Notes: generated by a model from the sequence alone, not told the origin. A stretch of DNA of 64,000 nt from Bacteroidaceae bacterium (GCA_017483605.1 JAFUWG010000035.1:31476-95475); one strand, 5' to 3'; counted from the stretch's first letter, positions 25,337-34,870 are shown. A program made the numbers and translations.

Positions 25337-26143
25337 TTACTCAGCAATGCTTTGATTATAAATGTGTTGCATCACCATGCCTGCAATCATGAAGCCGAAG
25401 ATGGCGGTGGTGTGGGCAATGGTGCCATTGATTTGAGCCTTGGAAGTACACCACTCGTGGTTGAGGAGGTCTGCCCGACCCGGACCGTCGGCAGCCTTGG
25501 GACAGAGGCACTGGCTGGTGCCGCAACTTTTGTTCTCCCCCCGATTCTTGAGCAGTTCTTCGCTATAGACGCATTTGAATTTCTTGGCAGGGAAGGTTTT
25601 GTTGTGCTTGAACTTGCGACGAAGGGCTGCCGCCAACGGACATCCTTTCACTTTCCAGAACTCGGCAACGCTGATTTTGGTGGGATCCATCTTCAATGCC
25701 GCCCCCATCGAAGAGAAAAAGACGGAATCGGTCTGGGTGGCTCGAAGGATGAGGTATGCCTTATCTTTCAGAGAATCAATGGCATCGATGATGTAGTCGT
25801 AGGAAGAAAGGTGGAAAGAATCGGCAGTTTCGGCACTGTAGATGTCTTGAATGGCGGTGATTTGTGCGGCGGGATTGATGTCGAGCAGTCGCTGTTTGAG
25901 GACATCTACTTTCACTTTGCCGACGGTCTTCATGGTCGCCATGAGTTGGCGGTTGACGTTGGTCATGCAGATGCGGTCTGAATCGACAATGGTCAAATGC
26001 TCAATGCCCGAACGCACAAGGCTTTCGGCACACCACGACCCTACGCCGCCTACACCAAAAATGATGACGCTCTTCGATGCGATGACCTCCATCACATCTG
26101 CCCCCAACAACAGTTCTTCCCGTCTGAATATTCCTTTCGCCAT
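25337..26143 (-). CDS. tcdA: tRNA threonylcarbamoyladenosine dehydratase (TcdA/CsdL)
   Basis: The 268-residue E1-like enzyme has the ATP-binding loop IIFGVGGVGSWCAESLVRSG (about 28-47), DSDRICMTNVNRQLMA with the E1 R-Q pair, and YDYIIDAIDSLKDKAYL. Cysteines in CGTSQCLCP are usual for the group. TcdA cyclises t6A37 to ct6A in ANN-reading tRNAs using ATP. It starts within the stop of the upstream CNNM gene (TAATG), so the genes are coupled. Length is normal and no thiocarboxylate partner lies nearby, which favours TcdA over ThiF/MoeB. Confidence 0.9.
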   Translation of the reverse strand: MAKGIFRREELLLGADVMEVIASKSVIIFGVGGVGSWCAESLVRSGIEHLTIVDSDRICMTNVNRQLMATMKTVGKVKVDVLKQRLLDINPAAQITAIQDIYSAETADSFHLSSYDYIIDAIDSLKDKAYLILRATQTDSVFFSSMGAALKMDPTKISVAEFWKVKGCPLAAALRRKFKHNKTFPAKKFKCVYSEELLKNRGENKSCGTSQCLCPKAADGPGRADLLNHEWCTSKAQINGTIAHTTAIFGFMIAGMVMQHIYNQSIAE

Positions 26144-27222
26144 TACTTATGCTGCTCCTTCTGCATCTGCTTCCACTGAGCCTTTGCAAGTTCTTGCATA
26201 TCAACCACTTCGTCTTTCTCGTCCACAATCTCGAAGCCTAACATCGTTTCAATCACGTCTTCGAGCGTGACGATGCCACGGAGGGTTCCGTACTCGTCTA
26301 TAATAATAGAGATGTGTTCTTTCTTCTCCAGCAACTTCTCCCAGATGTTGGACACTTCTTCGTCCTCGGAGAACGACAGGATGGGACGTGCCAACTCGCC
26401 CAACTTGACATCGAACTTGTCTTCTGCCAAGCGTTCGAGAATTTCCTGCCGCAACACATAGCCGGTGATGTAGTCGCTCTCCTCATCTTTATAGACAGGG
26501 ATGCGGGAATACTTCTTGAACTCCTCGTCGTTGTAGAAATCACGCAAGGTCATCTCCTCTTCTGCCATCGTCACCACCACGCTGGGAGTCATAATCTCGT
26601 GTGCCGTGATACTGTCGAGTTTGAGCAGATGCTGAATCATGCGGTTTTCCTTCTTCTCCAAGACACCCTCTTCGGTGCCGACCGTCACCATCGCCGCCAC
26701 TTCGTCGCGAGTGACTGACTCCTGAGAAGAAGTGGAGCCAATGACGTGGGTCAACTTTTCGAGCAGCACAACCACCACGTAGGTGAGCACGACCAGGACG
26801 TGGATGAGACTGCTGGCAGGAATGGCAAGCCGACGCCAATAGGTGGAGCCAATGGTCTTGGGCACAATCTCGGAAAACACCAGAATGAGGAAGGTGAAAA
26901 TACCAGAAACGAGACCGACAAAGAAACTGGTCTCGTTCGTCGCTGAAAAGTGGGTGGTGGCATAATTGGCGGCTTGAGAACCGACCAGGGATGCACCCAC
27001 CGTATTGGCAATGGTGTTGACAATGAGAATGGCAGAAATAGGACGGTCGATGTTCGTCTTATACTGCTTGAGCCGCTGCCAGCCCTTGACGTTCTGTGCC
27101 TCAAGGGTGGTGACGTATGACATGGGGGTAGAAAGAATTGTTGCTTCGAGAACAGAACAAATCGCTGAGATAATCAGCGACAGGAGCATATAAGTAATTA
27201 AGAGTGATATTTGCGGGTCCAT
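26143..27222 (-). CDS. CNNM/CorB-type membrane protein with CBS pair
   Basis: The 359-residue protein has an N-terminal DUF21/CNNM domain with about four membrane segments (LLITYMLLSLIISAICSVLE, ILIVNTIANTVGASLVGSQA, GIFTFLILVFSEIVPKTIGS). A CBS pair follows (about 205-330: ITAHEIMTPSVVVTM, DYITGYVLRQEIL, HISIIIDEYGTLRGIVTLED). The SEIVPK motif is diagnostic. Such proteins are linked to Mg2+ or Co2+ export. The C-terminal CorC/HlyC domain is absent, so this is the short form. Second gene of upp-CNNM-tcdA. Confidence 0.9.
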   Translation of the reverse strand: MDPQISLLITYMLLSLIISAICSVLEATILSTPMSYVTTLEAQNVKGWQRLKQYKTNIDRPISAILIVNTIANTVGASLVGSQAANYATTHFSATNETSFFVGLVSGIFTFLILVFSEIVPKTIGSTYWRRLAIPASSLIHVLVVLTYVVVVLLEKLTHVIGSTSSQESVTRDEVAAMVTVGTEEGVLEKKENRMIQHLLKLDSITAHEIMTPSVVVTMAEEEMTLRDFYNDEEFKKYSRIPVYKDEESDYITGYVLRQEILERLAEDKFDVKLGELARPILSFSEDEEVSNIWEKLLEKKEHISIIIDEYGTLRGIVTLEDVIETMLGFEIVDEKDEVVDMQELAKAQWKQMQKEQHK

Positions 27223-27244
27223 TCAGGTTTTACCTTAGTTAATA

Positions 27245-27907
27245 CTATAGTTTGTCGCCGTATGCGAGGTCGCCCGCATCGCCCAGACCTGGCACGATGT
27301 AGCAGTGCTCGTTGAGTTCGGGGTCGATGGCGGCACACCAAAGGGTGACGTTGTCGTAGTCTGCAAATGCCTTCTTGATGTAGTCAACACCCTTCTGTGC
27401 CGCAATGACGCTGCACAGGTGAACCGTGGAGGGCACTCCCTTTGTGCAGAAAGCCTGATAACTCAGTTCGAGACTGCCACCTGTCGCCAACATGGGGTCC
27501 ACGATGATGAGGGTCTTGCCTGTGAGGTCGGGCGAAGCGATATACTCAATCTTGATGCCCACCTGCTTGTTGTCGCGGTCTTTATAGTAGCGATAGGCAG
27601 AGACAAAGGCATTTCCTGCCTTGTCGAACACGTCGAGAAATCCCTGATGGAAAGGAAGACCTGCACGGAAAATCGTGGAGAGCACAATCTGGTCGTCTGG
27701 CGTGGAAGCCTTTGCCACGGCAAGAGGAGTCTGAATGTCTTTCTCTGAATAGTGAAGGGTCTTGCTCAACTCATAAGCCATGAACTGACCGATGCGAGCA
27801 AGATTGTGACGAAACTTGGCACGGTCGTTCTGGACATTGACGTCGCGAAGTTCTGCTACATACTGATTGATGACCGTATTTTGCTTTGCAAAGTTGATAA
27901 CTTTCAT
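27245..27907 (-). CDS. upp: Uracil phosphoribosyltransferase
   Basis: The 220-residue enzyme starts at ATG 27907 (MKVINFAKQNTVINQYVAEL). An in-frame ATG at 27931 lies in the -7 box and is rejected. It has the uracil-PRTase motifs: ILSTIFRAGLPFHQGF-like VLSTIFRAGLPF (about 80), the PRPP loop LIIVDPMLATGGSL (about 130-143) and the C-terminal PGLGDAGDLAYGDKL. It converts uracil and PRPP to UMP (salvage). Led by a consensus promoter with a 20-base leader, it is the first gene of a three-gene operon. Confidence 0.95.
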   Translation of the reverse strand: MKVINFAKQNTVINQYVAELRDVNVQNDRAKFRHNLARIGQFMAYELSKTLHYSEKDIQTPLAVAKASTPDDQIVLSTIFRAGLPFHQGFLDVFDKAGNAFVSAYRYYKDRDNKQVGIKIEYIASPDLTGKTLIIVDPMLATGGSLELSYQAFCTKGVPSTVHLCSVIAAQKGVDYIKKAFADYDNVTLWCAAIDPELNEHCYIVPGLGDAGDLAYGDKL

Positions 27908-27928
27908 TGGTGTGAGAATAATTTGATG

Positions 27929-27960
27929 CAAAGATACAGCAATTCAAACAAAAAACCAAA
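27929..27960 (-). promoter_or_regulatory. Promoter of the upp operon
   Basis: Minus strand: TTTG (27960-27957), 20 bases, TATCTTTG (27936-27929), exact consensus. Predicted start near 27922, about 15 bases before the ATG. Confidence 0.8.
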
Positions 27961-28041
27961 GGAAAAGTTGTTTTTCTTTCTTTTTCCGTCTGAGCAATCA
28001 AGAATAAGACGATGTTAGTCAAAATAAAATGTAAAAATGTT

Positions 28042-28070
28042 TTTGAAGTAAAAAAAATTCTGTACCTTTG
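28042..28070 (+). promoter_or_regulatory. Promoter of the exopolysaccharide transferase gene
   Basis: TACCTTTG at 28063-28070 with TTTG at 28042-28045, 17 bases between, slightly short. The leader to the ATG at 28199 would be about 120 bases, long enough for control elements, but I see no clear terminator hairpin in it. Confidence 0.55.
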
Positions 28071-28198
28071 CAAAAAATAGTTGAAGACGGCAAAAAAGAA
28101 CTGAGCGGAAGCCGGAAAGTGATGATTTAGCCGAATAATTGATAATGGAAGTAACCTATCGTAAAAACAGATAGACTCCCAACAAAAGAAATTTCAAA

Positions 28199-29596
28199 AT
28201 GGGAACAGATAGAAATATACAAATAGGCATACTGATAGGAGAGGTTTTGATGCTTTCTCTTTTCATCTATGGATTCTATCATTTGATTTATCTTATTGAT
28301 CCTCTCTGGGTTTATGGAACAGGGCGAATGCGGAGACTGCTGATGACATACATCGTAAGTTTCCTTTCCAGTTATTCCTTTTATCCCTCCATCATACAAC
28401 AACGACTGGTCAAAGGCGAAGAAGTGGCGAAGCGAGTCATTGCGACATGCTGCTTAATGCTGCTATTCATCGCTTTGATCTCCTTGATTACACGCCCCTA
28501 CATCCACTTCCCAAGAAAATTCCTCTGCACTTCAGTCTTTTTCTTTGCCATTCTTCTGTTCATCGAACGTTTCTCTCTCAGACGCTATTTGATGTACATC
28601 CGTTCGAACAAAAGGAACCAAAAGAGAATCGTATTGGTGGGCAACGAGCAAACGGTGTACAGGTTGTATGACATTTTCAGCACACCTGCTTACGGGTATA
28701 ACATCATCGGCTCGTTTTTTGACGGAGAATGTCAACATAAAGGCTTGGCTCAATTGAGGCTGGGTGGTATCGGCGACATTTATGGCTGGCTGACAAACCA
28801 CTCTGATTTTAATGAAATATACGGATACTTCCCCAAGGAGCAGCAAGACACCATCAACATGATTAGCAAGTTTTGCGACAATCATCTCATCCGTTTTTTC
28901 TACATTCCAGCCATCGATGTGTTCAACAGCAACATGACTTGCACATTCATTGAAGGCATCCCTATCATTGCACGGCGCGACGAGCCGATGAGAAACCCCA
29001 TCAACCAGATTATCAAGCGAGTGTTCGACATTATTTTCTCTGCACTCGTCCTGATTTTTGTATTCCCGTGGGTGTGGCTGGTTGTTGCCATTATGATTAA
29101 GATTCAATCGCCCGGTCCTGTGTTCTTCGTTCAGGAAAGAACAGGCTTGGACGGTAAGATATTCAAGTGCATTAAGTTCCGTTCCATGAAGGTCAATGAC
29201 GACGCTGATAAAGTGCAAGCCACGAAGAATGACCCCAGGAAATTCCCATTCGGAACATTGATGCGTAGGACAAACATTGATGAAATACCACAATTCATCA
29301 ATGTGTTCATTGGGGATATGTCCGTTGTCGGTCCACGTCCTCACATGCTGAAACACACTGAAGAATATTCAAGACTCATCAATCGCTTCATGGTTCGCCA
29401 TTTGGCAAAGCCTGGCATCACGGGCTTGGCTCAGGTGACAGGATTCCGTGGCGAGACGAAGTACATCGACCAGATGGAAGGACGTGTGAAGAAGGATATC
29501 GAATACATCGAGAACTGGACATTCCTGCTCGACATCAAGATTATCATCAAGACCGTAACCAATATGTTCGGACGCGAGAAAGGGAATGCATATTAA
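28199..29596 (+). CDS. Polytopic undecaprenyl-phosphate sugar phosphotransferase (WbaP/PssY type)
   Basis: The 465-residue protein has four to five N-terminal membrane helices (about 10-125), a CoA-binding-like middle domain (KRIVLVGNEQTVYRLYDIF), a fifth membrane helix (IIFSALVLIFVFPWVWLVVA, about 276-295) and the bacterial sugar transferase domain (KIQSPGPVFFVQERTGLDGK, FRSMKVN, NIDEIPQFINVFIGDMSVVG, GPRPH). It starts exopolysaccharide repeat units by moving a hexose 1-phosphate to undecaprenyl phosphate in the inner membrane. Which sugar is unknown. It lies apart from the main minus-strand locus. Confidence 0.92.
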   Translation: MGTDRNIQIGILIGEVLMLSLFIYGFYHLIYLIDPLWVYGTGRMRRLLMTYIVSFLSSYSFYPSIIQQRLVKGEEVAKRVIATCCLMLLFIALISLITRPYIHFPRKFLCTSVFFFAILLFIERFSLRRYLMYIRSNKRNQKRIVLVGNEQTVYRLYDIFSTPAYGYNIIGSFFDGECQHKGLAQLRLGGIGDIYGWLTNHSDFNEIYGYFPKEQQDTINMISKFCDNHLIRFFYIPAIDVFNSNMTCTFIEGIPIIARRDEPMRNPINQIIKRVFDIIFSALVLIFVFPWVWLVVAIMIKIQSPGPVFFVQERTGLDGKIFKCIKFRSMKVNDDADKVQATKNDPRKFPFGTLMRRTNIDEIPQFINVFIGDMSVVGPRPHMLKHTEEYSRLINRFMVRHLAKPGITGLAQVTGFRGETKYIDQMEGRVKKDIEYIENWTFLLDIKIIIKTVTNMFGREKGNAY

Positions 29597-29649
29597 CAGA
29601 CATAACCAATTGAATTACAACGAATCAACAAGATAAACATTAAAACGAA

Positions 29650-30300
29650 ATGGCATTTTTAGATATCTTCAAAAAGAAGCGGAAGGAGAATGTTGGCGGG
29701 ATGGAAGACTTCATGACACTCATACGTGTCTACTTCCAGAGTGTGCTGGCAGCCAATCTCGGCATTTCCAATTTGGCGGCACTCCCCGACCTGCTCACTT
29801 TCAAACGCACACTGCGTGTCGCCACGGTTAACAACCGATTAGGCATCGGAGAGAAAAAAGCCTGTGCAAAAATGCTGAAAGACCTGTATGGCATCAGCGA
29901 TAACTTTTTCAAGGAAATCGACCAAAGCATCAAAAAAGGATGTCGCACACAAAATGACGTGAGCCGATACCTGTATCTTTTCCAGGGTTTTAGCCAGGAT
30001 TTGATGATGCTGATGGGCAACCTGCTGAAATGGAAATTCCGTATTCCTGGCTTCATGAGAAAAATGATGAAAAAGATTACGGATGCTACGGTACACGACA
30101 TTCTGACCAAAGACACTTGGGACGACAACAGCGTGGTGAAGGCCGTACATTCGGTTCGTCGCTACCAGCAGATGCTCGGATTCAGCGAGGCTTGGATGCA
30201 GGAGTATGTGTACAACCTCATCACGTTGGCAAAGAAAGAACCGAATCCTTCAGAGGAAGAGGTCGCCAAAGCAGAAGCCAAGGCTAAAGCGAGAAAATAA
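29650..30300 (+). CDS. Conserved hypothetical protein, helical
   Basis: This 216-residue soluble protein starts MAFLDIFKKKRKENVGGMED and is almost wholly alpha-helical, with a basic core (FRIPGFMRKMMKKITDATVH) and an Ala/Lys/Glu C-terminal tail (AKAEAKAKARK). There is no signal peptide or membrane segment. I do not recognise a family, though the protein looks like a conserved Bacteroidales one. It follows the sugar transferase by 53 bp and ends before a good terminator, so the two may share a transcript. Function unknown. Confidence 0.75.
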   Translation: MAFLDIFKKKRKENVGGMEDFMTLIRVYFQSVLAANLGISNLAALPDLLTFKRTLRVATVNNRLGIGEKKACAKMLKDLYGISDNFFKEIDQSIKKGCRTQNDVSRYLYLFQGFSQDLMMLMGNLLKWKFRIPGFMRKMMKKITDATVHDILTKDTWDDNSVVKAVHSVRRYQQMLGFSEAWMQEYVYNLITLAKKEPNPSEEEVAKAEAKAKARK

Positions 30301-30317
30301 ACCGTAAAAGGCTCATC

Positions 30318-30343
30318 GAGAGAGAAAAAAGTCTCTCTTTTTA
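30318..30343 (+). terminator. Intrinsic terminator
   Basis: AGAGAGA (30319-30325) and TCTCTCT (30332-30338) form a 7-bp stem with loop AAAAAG, followed by a T run. It ends the 28.2-30.3 kb transcript. Confidence 0.75.
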
Positions 30344-30383
30344 ACCTTTTTGATAAACAATCCGAACTTTTTCCACCCAAAAG

Positions 30384-30415
30384 GTTGGTTAAGTCCGTTG
30401 AATTATATAAATTTG
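30384..30415 (+). promoter_or_regulatory. Promoter of the zap genes
   Basis: GTTG at 30384-30387, 20 bases, TAAATTTG at 30408-30415. The leader to ATG 30467 is about 45 bases. Confidence 0.65.
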
Positions 30416-30466
30416 CATAAAATTGTTGTATAACATCCACGCTTAACGCACACATCAACAGACAAC

Positions 30467-30790
30467 ATGACAGCAGAAGAAAGACAGTCAATGAAGAAAT
30501 TTGAAGCGAAAGTACACCAAGTCATCGCTCAATTTCGTGTGCTCAAGCAAGAAAATGCCGACCTTTATGCCGAACTGGAAGGCAGGGATGAAGAAATCAA
30601 ACAACTCAAGGCTGATTTAGCCCAGAGCCAACGCGATTACAACAATCTGAAATTGGCCAAGATGATTGAAATCAGCGATGCTGACATCAAAGCGTCAAAG
30701 ACTAAAATCACTCGAATGGTTCGCGAAATCAACAAATGTATCAGTATTCTATCTACTGGCACCGAAGGTGACGGCAACGATATAGAATAA
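30467..30790 (+). CDS. Small coiled-coil protein, ZapB-like position
   Basis: The 107-residue protein has a long coiled coil (about 5-65: VHQVIAQFRVLKQENADLYA, EEIKQLKADLAQSQRDYNN) and an acidic C-terminus. It directly precedes zapA (53-bp gap) under a shared promoter. Coiled-coil partners of ZapA such as ZapB stabilise the FtsZ ring, so a divisome role is a fair inference from context. Direct sequence homology to ZapB is not evident to me. Confidence 0.75.
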   Translation: MTAEERQSMKKFEAKVHQVIAQFRVLKQENADLYAELEGRDEEIKQLKADLAQSQRDYNNLKLAKMIEISDADIKASKTKITRMVREINKCISILSTGTEGDGNDIE

Positions 30791-30843
30791 TAAGCAATCG
30801 GGATATAAAGAATCCGCTTACTGATCAACGATAGTACACCAAC

Positions 30844-31137
30844 ATGGCAAATAAACTGAACATCAAAGTAACCATCGAAGATATTCCGCTTCCTCTTCAG
30901 GTTTCATCGCCCGAAGAAGAAAAGGTGTATCGCGATGCTGCATCAACCATACAGCACCGTATTCAGAGGTTGCGTGATGCCTACCCCAACCTGCCGAACG
31001 ACAAGTACTATTACGTCATGGCAATGCTCAACACTGCTGTGGAGGCCGTCAAGGCTGCCAACAGGATTGACACACAGCCTTACGTGGAAATGATACATGA
31101 CATTGAGAAAGAAATAGAATCACTTGGCATCAAGTGA
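30844..31137 (+). CDS. zapA: Cell division protein ZapA
   Basis: The 97-residue protein matches the ZapA pattern: N-terminal beta strands (LNIKVTIEDIPLPLQVSSPE), EEKVYRDAASTIQHRIQRLR, then DKYYYVMAMLNTAVEAVKAA and a C-terminal coiled coil. ZapA binds and bundles FtsZ filaments at midcell. Gene order coiled coil-zapA-RNA element-rny is usual for Bacteroidales. Start and length are normal. Confidence 0.88.
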   Translation: MANKLNIKVTIEDIPLPLQVSSPEEEKVYRDAASTIQHRIQRLRDAYPNLPNDKYYYVMAMLNTAVEAVKAANRIDTQPYVEMIHDIEKEIESLGIK

Positions 31138-31140
31138 CTT

Positions 31141-31190
31141 TCTTGCGGCTACACATTATTTATAATTAAATAAGACAAGAGAAGCCGCAC
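31141..31190 (+). promoter_or_regulatory. Hairpin after the zapA stop
   Basis: TGCGGCT (31145-31151) pairs with AGCCGCA (31183-31189) around an AT-rich loop of about 30 bases. It may be the 5' domain of the RNA element whose main stem is at 31211-31267, or simply a 3' end structure of the zap transcript. No consensus promoter is seen between the two. Confidence 0.35.
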
Positions 31191-31210
31191 CCATCCAGCG
31201 AGCATTCAAG

Positions 31211-31272
31211 GCACAATTTCAGTTCTTCACATCTGCAAATACGGCATGTGAACGACTTGAATTGTGCTTTTA
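31211..31272 (+). ncRNA. Long hairpin RNA or terminator between zapA and rny
   Basis: GCACAATT...TTCACAT (31211-31232) pairs with ATGTGAA...AATTGTGC (31246-31267), giving a 22-bp stem with two mismatches and two wobble pairs and a 13-base loop, followed by TTTTAT. It may be the terminator of the zap operon. The stem is unusually long for that, and the place just after zapA is where 6S RNA (ssrS) lies in many gamma-proteobacteria, so a small RNA is possible. Total gap 31138-31345 is 208 bp. Confidence 0.5.
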
Positions 31273-31345
31273 TCGTATAACAAAGAAACAACTTTAGTAT
31301 CAAATAACATCGTGTAACCTAAAAACAAATAAAAAACAACGAACA

Positions 31346-32887
31346 ATGGATATTATATTAGCAATAAGCATTGCGGTTGCTTGTCTGATACTGGGCGGTG
31401 TCATAGGTTTCCTCCTATTCCGCTATGTCATCAAACAGAAGTACAACCAAATCATTAGTGAAGCAGAAATCGAGGCAGAGGCTCTCAAAGAAAAGAAGCA
31501 ACTGGAACTCAAAGAAAAGTTTCTGAATCGGAAGTCTGAATTGGACAAAGAGGCCAATCAGCGTAATCAGAAAATGCAGGCTTACGAAAACAAGTTGAAG
31601 CAGAGGGAACTCTCTTTGAATCAACGGCATGAAGAACTTCAGAAGAAGAATGGCGAAATCGATTCTCTGAAAGAAAATCTCGCCAAGCAACAGGAAAGAC
31701 TGGATGTCCGCCAGACAGAGGTTGATGCCTTGATTGCTGAACAGCGAGTCAAGTTGGAATCTATATCCGGATTAAGCACAGAGGAGGCTCGTGAATCCCT
31801 CATCGAATCGCTGAAAGACGAGGCTAAGACACAGGCTCAGCAGTACATCAATGAAATTATGGACGAGGCAAAGATGACAGCCAACAAGGAGGCGAAAAAG
31901 ATTGTCATTCAGTCCATTCAGCGGGTGGCTTCAGAAACGGCGGTTGAAAATTCCGTCAGCGTGTTCCACATTGATTCTGACGAAGTGAAAGGTCGTGTGA
32001 TTGGTCGCGAAGGACGCAACATTCGTGCCCTTGAGGCAGCCACAGGTACAGAAATTGTGGTTGACGACACTCCTGAGGCCATCGTCATCAGTGCATTCGA
32101 CCCTGTTCGCCGCGAAATCTGCCGCCTTGCCCTGCACCAACTCGTTGCCGATGGTCGTATCCACCCTGCACGCATCGAGGAAGTGGTGGCAAAGGTGAAG
32201 AAACAGGTGGAAGACGAGATTGTCGAGACCGGAAAGCGTACAGCCATCGACCTCGGCGTTCACGGTCTGCATCCAGAACTTATCCGCATTGTCGGCAAGA
32301 TGAAATATCGTTCATCCTACGGCCAGAACCTGTTGCAGCACGCACGCGAGACGGCAAATCTCTGTGCCGTCATGGCTGCAGAGTTAGGACTCAATCCCAA
32401 GAAGGCTCGCCGTGCTGGTCTCCTGCACGACATCGGCAAGGTGCCAGACGAGCAACTTGAAATTCCACACGCTCTCTACGGTGCACAGATTGCTGAGAAA
32501 TACAAAGAAAAGCCAGATATCTGCAACGCCATTGGTGCTCACCACGACGAGATGGAGATGACCACACTGTTGGCACCCATCGTTCAGGTCTGCGACGCCA
32601 TCAGCGGTGCCCGTCCAGGTGCCCGTCGTGAGATTGTTGAGGCCTACATCAAGCGTCTCAACGACCTCGAGAATTTGGCAGCAAGTTACCCTGGTGTCAC
32701 CAAGACTTACGCCATTCAGGCAGGTCGCGAACTTCGTGTCATCGTTGGTGCCGACAAGATTTCCGACAAGGAGATTGACGCACTCAGTGCCGACATCGCC
32801 AAGAAGATTCAGGACGAAATGACCTATCCAGGACAAGTCAAAATCACCGTCATTCGCGAGACTCGTGCGGTGGCATTCGCCAAGTAA
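31346..32887 (+). CDS. rny: Ribonuclease Y
   Basis: The 513-residue protein has an N-terminal membrane anchor (about 5-26, [20 protein letters not shown]), a long coiled coil (about 30-190), a KH domain (about 205-265: [20 protein letters not shown]) and an HD domain (about 325-430: [24 protein letters not shown]). RNase Y starts decay of many mRNAs at the inner membrane. The HD motif and the H-H-D are intact. All parts of a full-length enzyme are present. Confidence 0.96.
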   Translation: MDIILAISIAVACLILGGVIGFLLFRYVIKQKYNQIISEAEIEAEALKEKKQLELKEKFLNRKSELDKEANQRNQKMQAYENKLKQRELSLNQRHEELQKKNGEIDSLKENLAKQQERLDVRQTEVDALIAEQRVKLESISGLSTEEARESLIESLKDEAKTQAQQYINEIMDEAKMTANKEAKKIVIQSIQRVASETAVENSVSVFHIDSDEVKGRVIGREGRNIRALEAATGTEIVVDDTPEAIVISAFDPVRREICRLALHQLVADGRIHPARIEEVVAKVKKQVEDEIVETGKRTAIDLGVHGLHPELIRIVGKMKYRSSYGQNLLQHARETANLCAVMAAELGLNPKKARRAGLLHDIGKVPDEQLEIPHALYGAQIAEKYKEKPDICNAIGAHHDEMEMTTLLAPIVQVCDAISGARPGARREIVEAYIKRLNDLENLAASYPGVTKTYAIQAGRELRVIVGADKISDKEIDALSADIAKKIQDEMTYPGQVKITVIRETRAVAFAK

Positions 32888-32911
32888 AGACAACCTTTTG
32901 CAGAATAGACA

Positions 32912-34438
32912 ATGAGAAAGATTTTTCTGACATTGCTATCAGCCATTACCCTTCATACCTTTGCCCAGTCGCCAGACTTGGGCAAAGGTATTTCTTTTTC
33001 CGCCGAAATGTCAGGCACCATTTCCAGCGGCGATTACGCTCCCCTTTGGCTAACTGCCAACCAATACGGTTTGCCATCCGTCGAGTGCAATTCCGGCTAC
33101 TTGCGTGGCGGTATCTTCCGCAGCGTGATGAACGACTCCACACGACATTGGGACATCGGTTACGGAGCCGACCTTGTGGTTGCCGCCAATCACACAAGCA
33201 CCTTCTTCGTGCAACAACTTTATGCGGATGTCCGCTGGTTGAAAGGGACGCTGACCATTGGTCAGAAACAGCAGCCGATGCAACTCAAGAACAACGAGTT
33301 GAGCAGCGGTTCCCAAACATTTGGCATCAATGCACGCCCCTACCCCGAAGTTCGATTGGCGTTGCCCAATTACTGGGCAATCCCTGGCACAAAAGGCTTT
33401 CTCTCTTTCAAGGGTCATATCGCTTTCGGCATGTTCACTGACAACAACTTCCAGGAGGACTTTGCCCGAGGAACAGGCAGTTACGACCAAAACGTGCTGA
33501 TGCACACCAAGGCGGGCTACTTGAAGTTTGGGAAGGCTGACAAACCCTTCAGCGTGGAGGCTGGTCTCGAAATGGCATCCCAATTCGGCAGTACCCACTA
33601 CGACCTCCGCAATGGAACTTACACCGAAATCAAAAATGGTCGGGGGCTGAAATCCTTTTGGAACGCATTCAAAGGTGGAGGTTCCGACTCCGCCATGGAT
33701 GGAGCCACCCAGAACAACGAAGGTAACATGCTGGGCAGTTGGGTGTTGCGTCTGAACTACGACACCCAAGATGCCACCTATGGTCTCTATGCCGACCACT
33801 TCTTTGAAGACCATTCAGGTATGTTCCTGCTCGACTATGACGGATACGCCTACGAAAATGGCCACATGACAAAGAAAGACCATCGGTATCGGTATTATCC
33901 CATGAAGGACATCATGCTCGGCTTTGATGTCCATCTCAAGAAATGCCAATGGCTCAGCGATGCCGTGCTGGAATACGTCTATACGAAGTACCAGAGCGGT
34001 GCTGTTTATACAGACCGAACTCCACAACTGCCAGAGCACATCGGCGGCGTGGACAACTACTACAACAACGGGCTCGAACCCGGTTGGCAGCACTGGGGAC
34101 AGACGCTGGGCAACCCGCTCTACCTCTCCCCCGTTTACAACACCGACGGAAAACTCTTCTTCCACAACAACCGCTTCGTGGCATGGCATCTCGGCTTGGC
34201 AGGCCAACCCACCGCCAACCTCCACTACCGCCTCAGAGCCACGTGGCAAGAAGGCTTGGGCACTTACGACAAGCCCTATTTCAACCCGAAACACAATGTC
34301 AGCCTCGGCATCGAGGCCCGCTACAACCTTCACCAGTACGTGAAGGGGCTCAGTGCCGGTGCCGCATTCGGTTTCGACCGAGGTGCCCTGATGGGAAACA
34401 ACACCGGCGGCATCCTCACACTTAGATTCGAACGATAA
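32912..34438 (+). CDS. Wzi-like capsule assembly outer-membrane protein
   Basis: The 508-residue protein has a signal peptide (MRKIFLTLLSAITLHTFAQ) and many amphipathic beta strands with aromatic girdles (FSAEMSGTISSGDYAPLWLT at the start, GGILTLRFER at the end). It ends in an aromatic-type beta-barrel terminus. LTANQYGLPSVECNSGYLRG matches the Wzi/capsule-assembly family. Wzi holds polysaccharide at the cell surface, so it fits with the surrounding exopolysaccharide genes. The stop is 3 bases before the lipoprotein gene. Confidence 0.88.
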   Translation: MRKIFLTLLSAITLHTFAQSPDLGKGISFSAEMSGTISSGDYAPLWLTANQYGLPSVECNSGYLRGGIFRSVMNDSTRHWDIGYGADLVVAANHTSTFFVQQLYADVRWLKGTLTIGQKQQPMQLKNNELSSGSQTFGINARPYPEVRLALPNYWAIPGTKGFLSFKGHIAFGMFTDNNFQEDFARGTGSYDQNVLMHTKAGYLKFGKADKPFSVEAGLEMASQFGSTHYDLRNGTYTEIKNGRGLKSFWNAFKGGGSDSAMDGATQNNEGNMLGSWVLRLNYDTQDATYGLYADHFFEDHSGMFLLDYDGYAYENGHMTKKDHRYRYYPMKDIMLGFDVHLKKCQWLSDAVLEYVYTKYQSGAVYTDRTPQLPEHIGGVDNYYNNGLEPGWQHWGQTLGNPLYLSPVYNTDGKLFFHNNRFVAWHLGLAGQPTANLHYRLRATWQEGLGTYDKPYFNPKHNVSLGIEARYNLHQYVKGLSAGAAFGFDRGALMGNNTGGILTLRFER

Positions 34439-34441
34439 GTC

Positions 34442-34870
34442 ATGAAACAACCATTCTTCTATACCCTGCTCGCTTGTGCCCTGCTCGCCTCTTGCGACAT
34501 CGAGACCTCCAGCAACAATGAACTTGATGCCAACTGGCAATTGCGTGAGATAGACACCCTTGCCACCGAAGGCACAGCCGACATGTCGAGAAGCAACATC
34601 TACTGGGCCATCGAGGGAGACATCCTTCAGGTCAGAAACATCAGCAAAAGCCAGAAGTTCCTCTTTCACCTCCAGAAAGACAAGGACGCTCTGACCATCG
34701 GCACCCCCTACCATGCCCACACCAAAGACAGCCTGACCCTCGTCGAAAATGACAGCCTTCTCGCTCCGCTCGGCATCAACGGCACACAAGTCACCTACCA
34801 CATCAACCATCAAGGCAGCCATCTGACCCTGACGGACGAGGTGCTACGGCTCCACTTCCGCAAATACTGA
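34442..34870 (+). CDS. Small lipoprotein, lipocalin-like
   Basis: The 142-residue protein has a lipoprotein signal (LLACALLASC) with the acylated Cys at about 19. The mature part, NELDANWQLREIDT onward, is a single beta-sandwich or lipocalin-like fold of a kind frequent in Bacteroidales (short beta strands, W in the first strand). It starts 3 bases after the Wzi-like gene, so the products may work together at the outer membrane. Function unknown. Confidence 0.78.
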   Translation: MKQPFFYTLLACALLASCDIETSSNNELDANWQLREIDTLATEGTADMSRSNIYWAIEGDILQVRNISKSQKFLFHLQKDKDALTIGTPYHAHTKDSLTLVENDSLLAPLGINGTQVTYHINHQGSHLTLTDEVLRLHFRKY

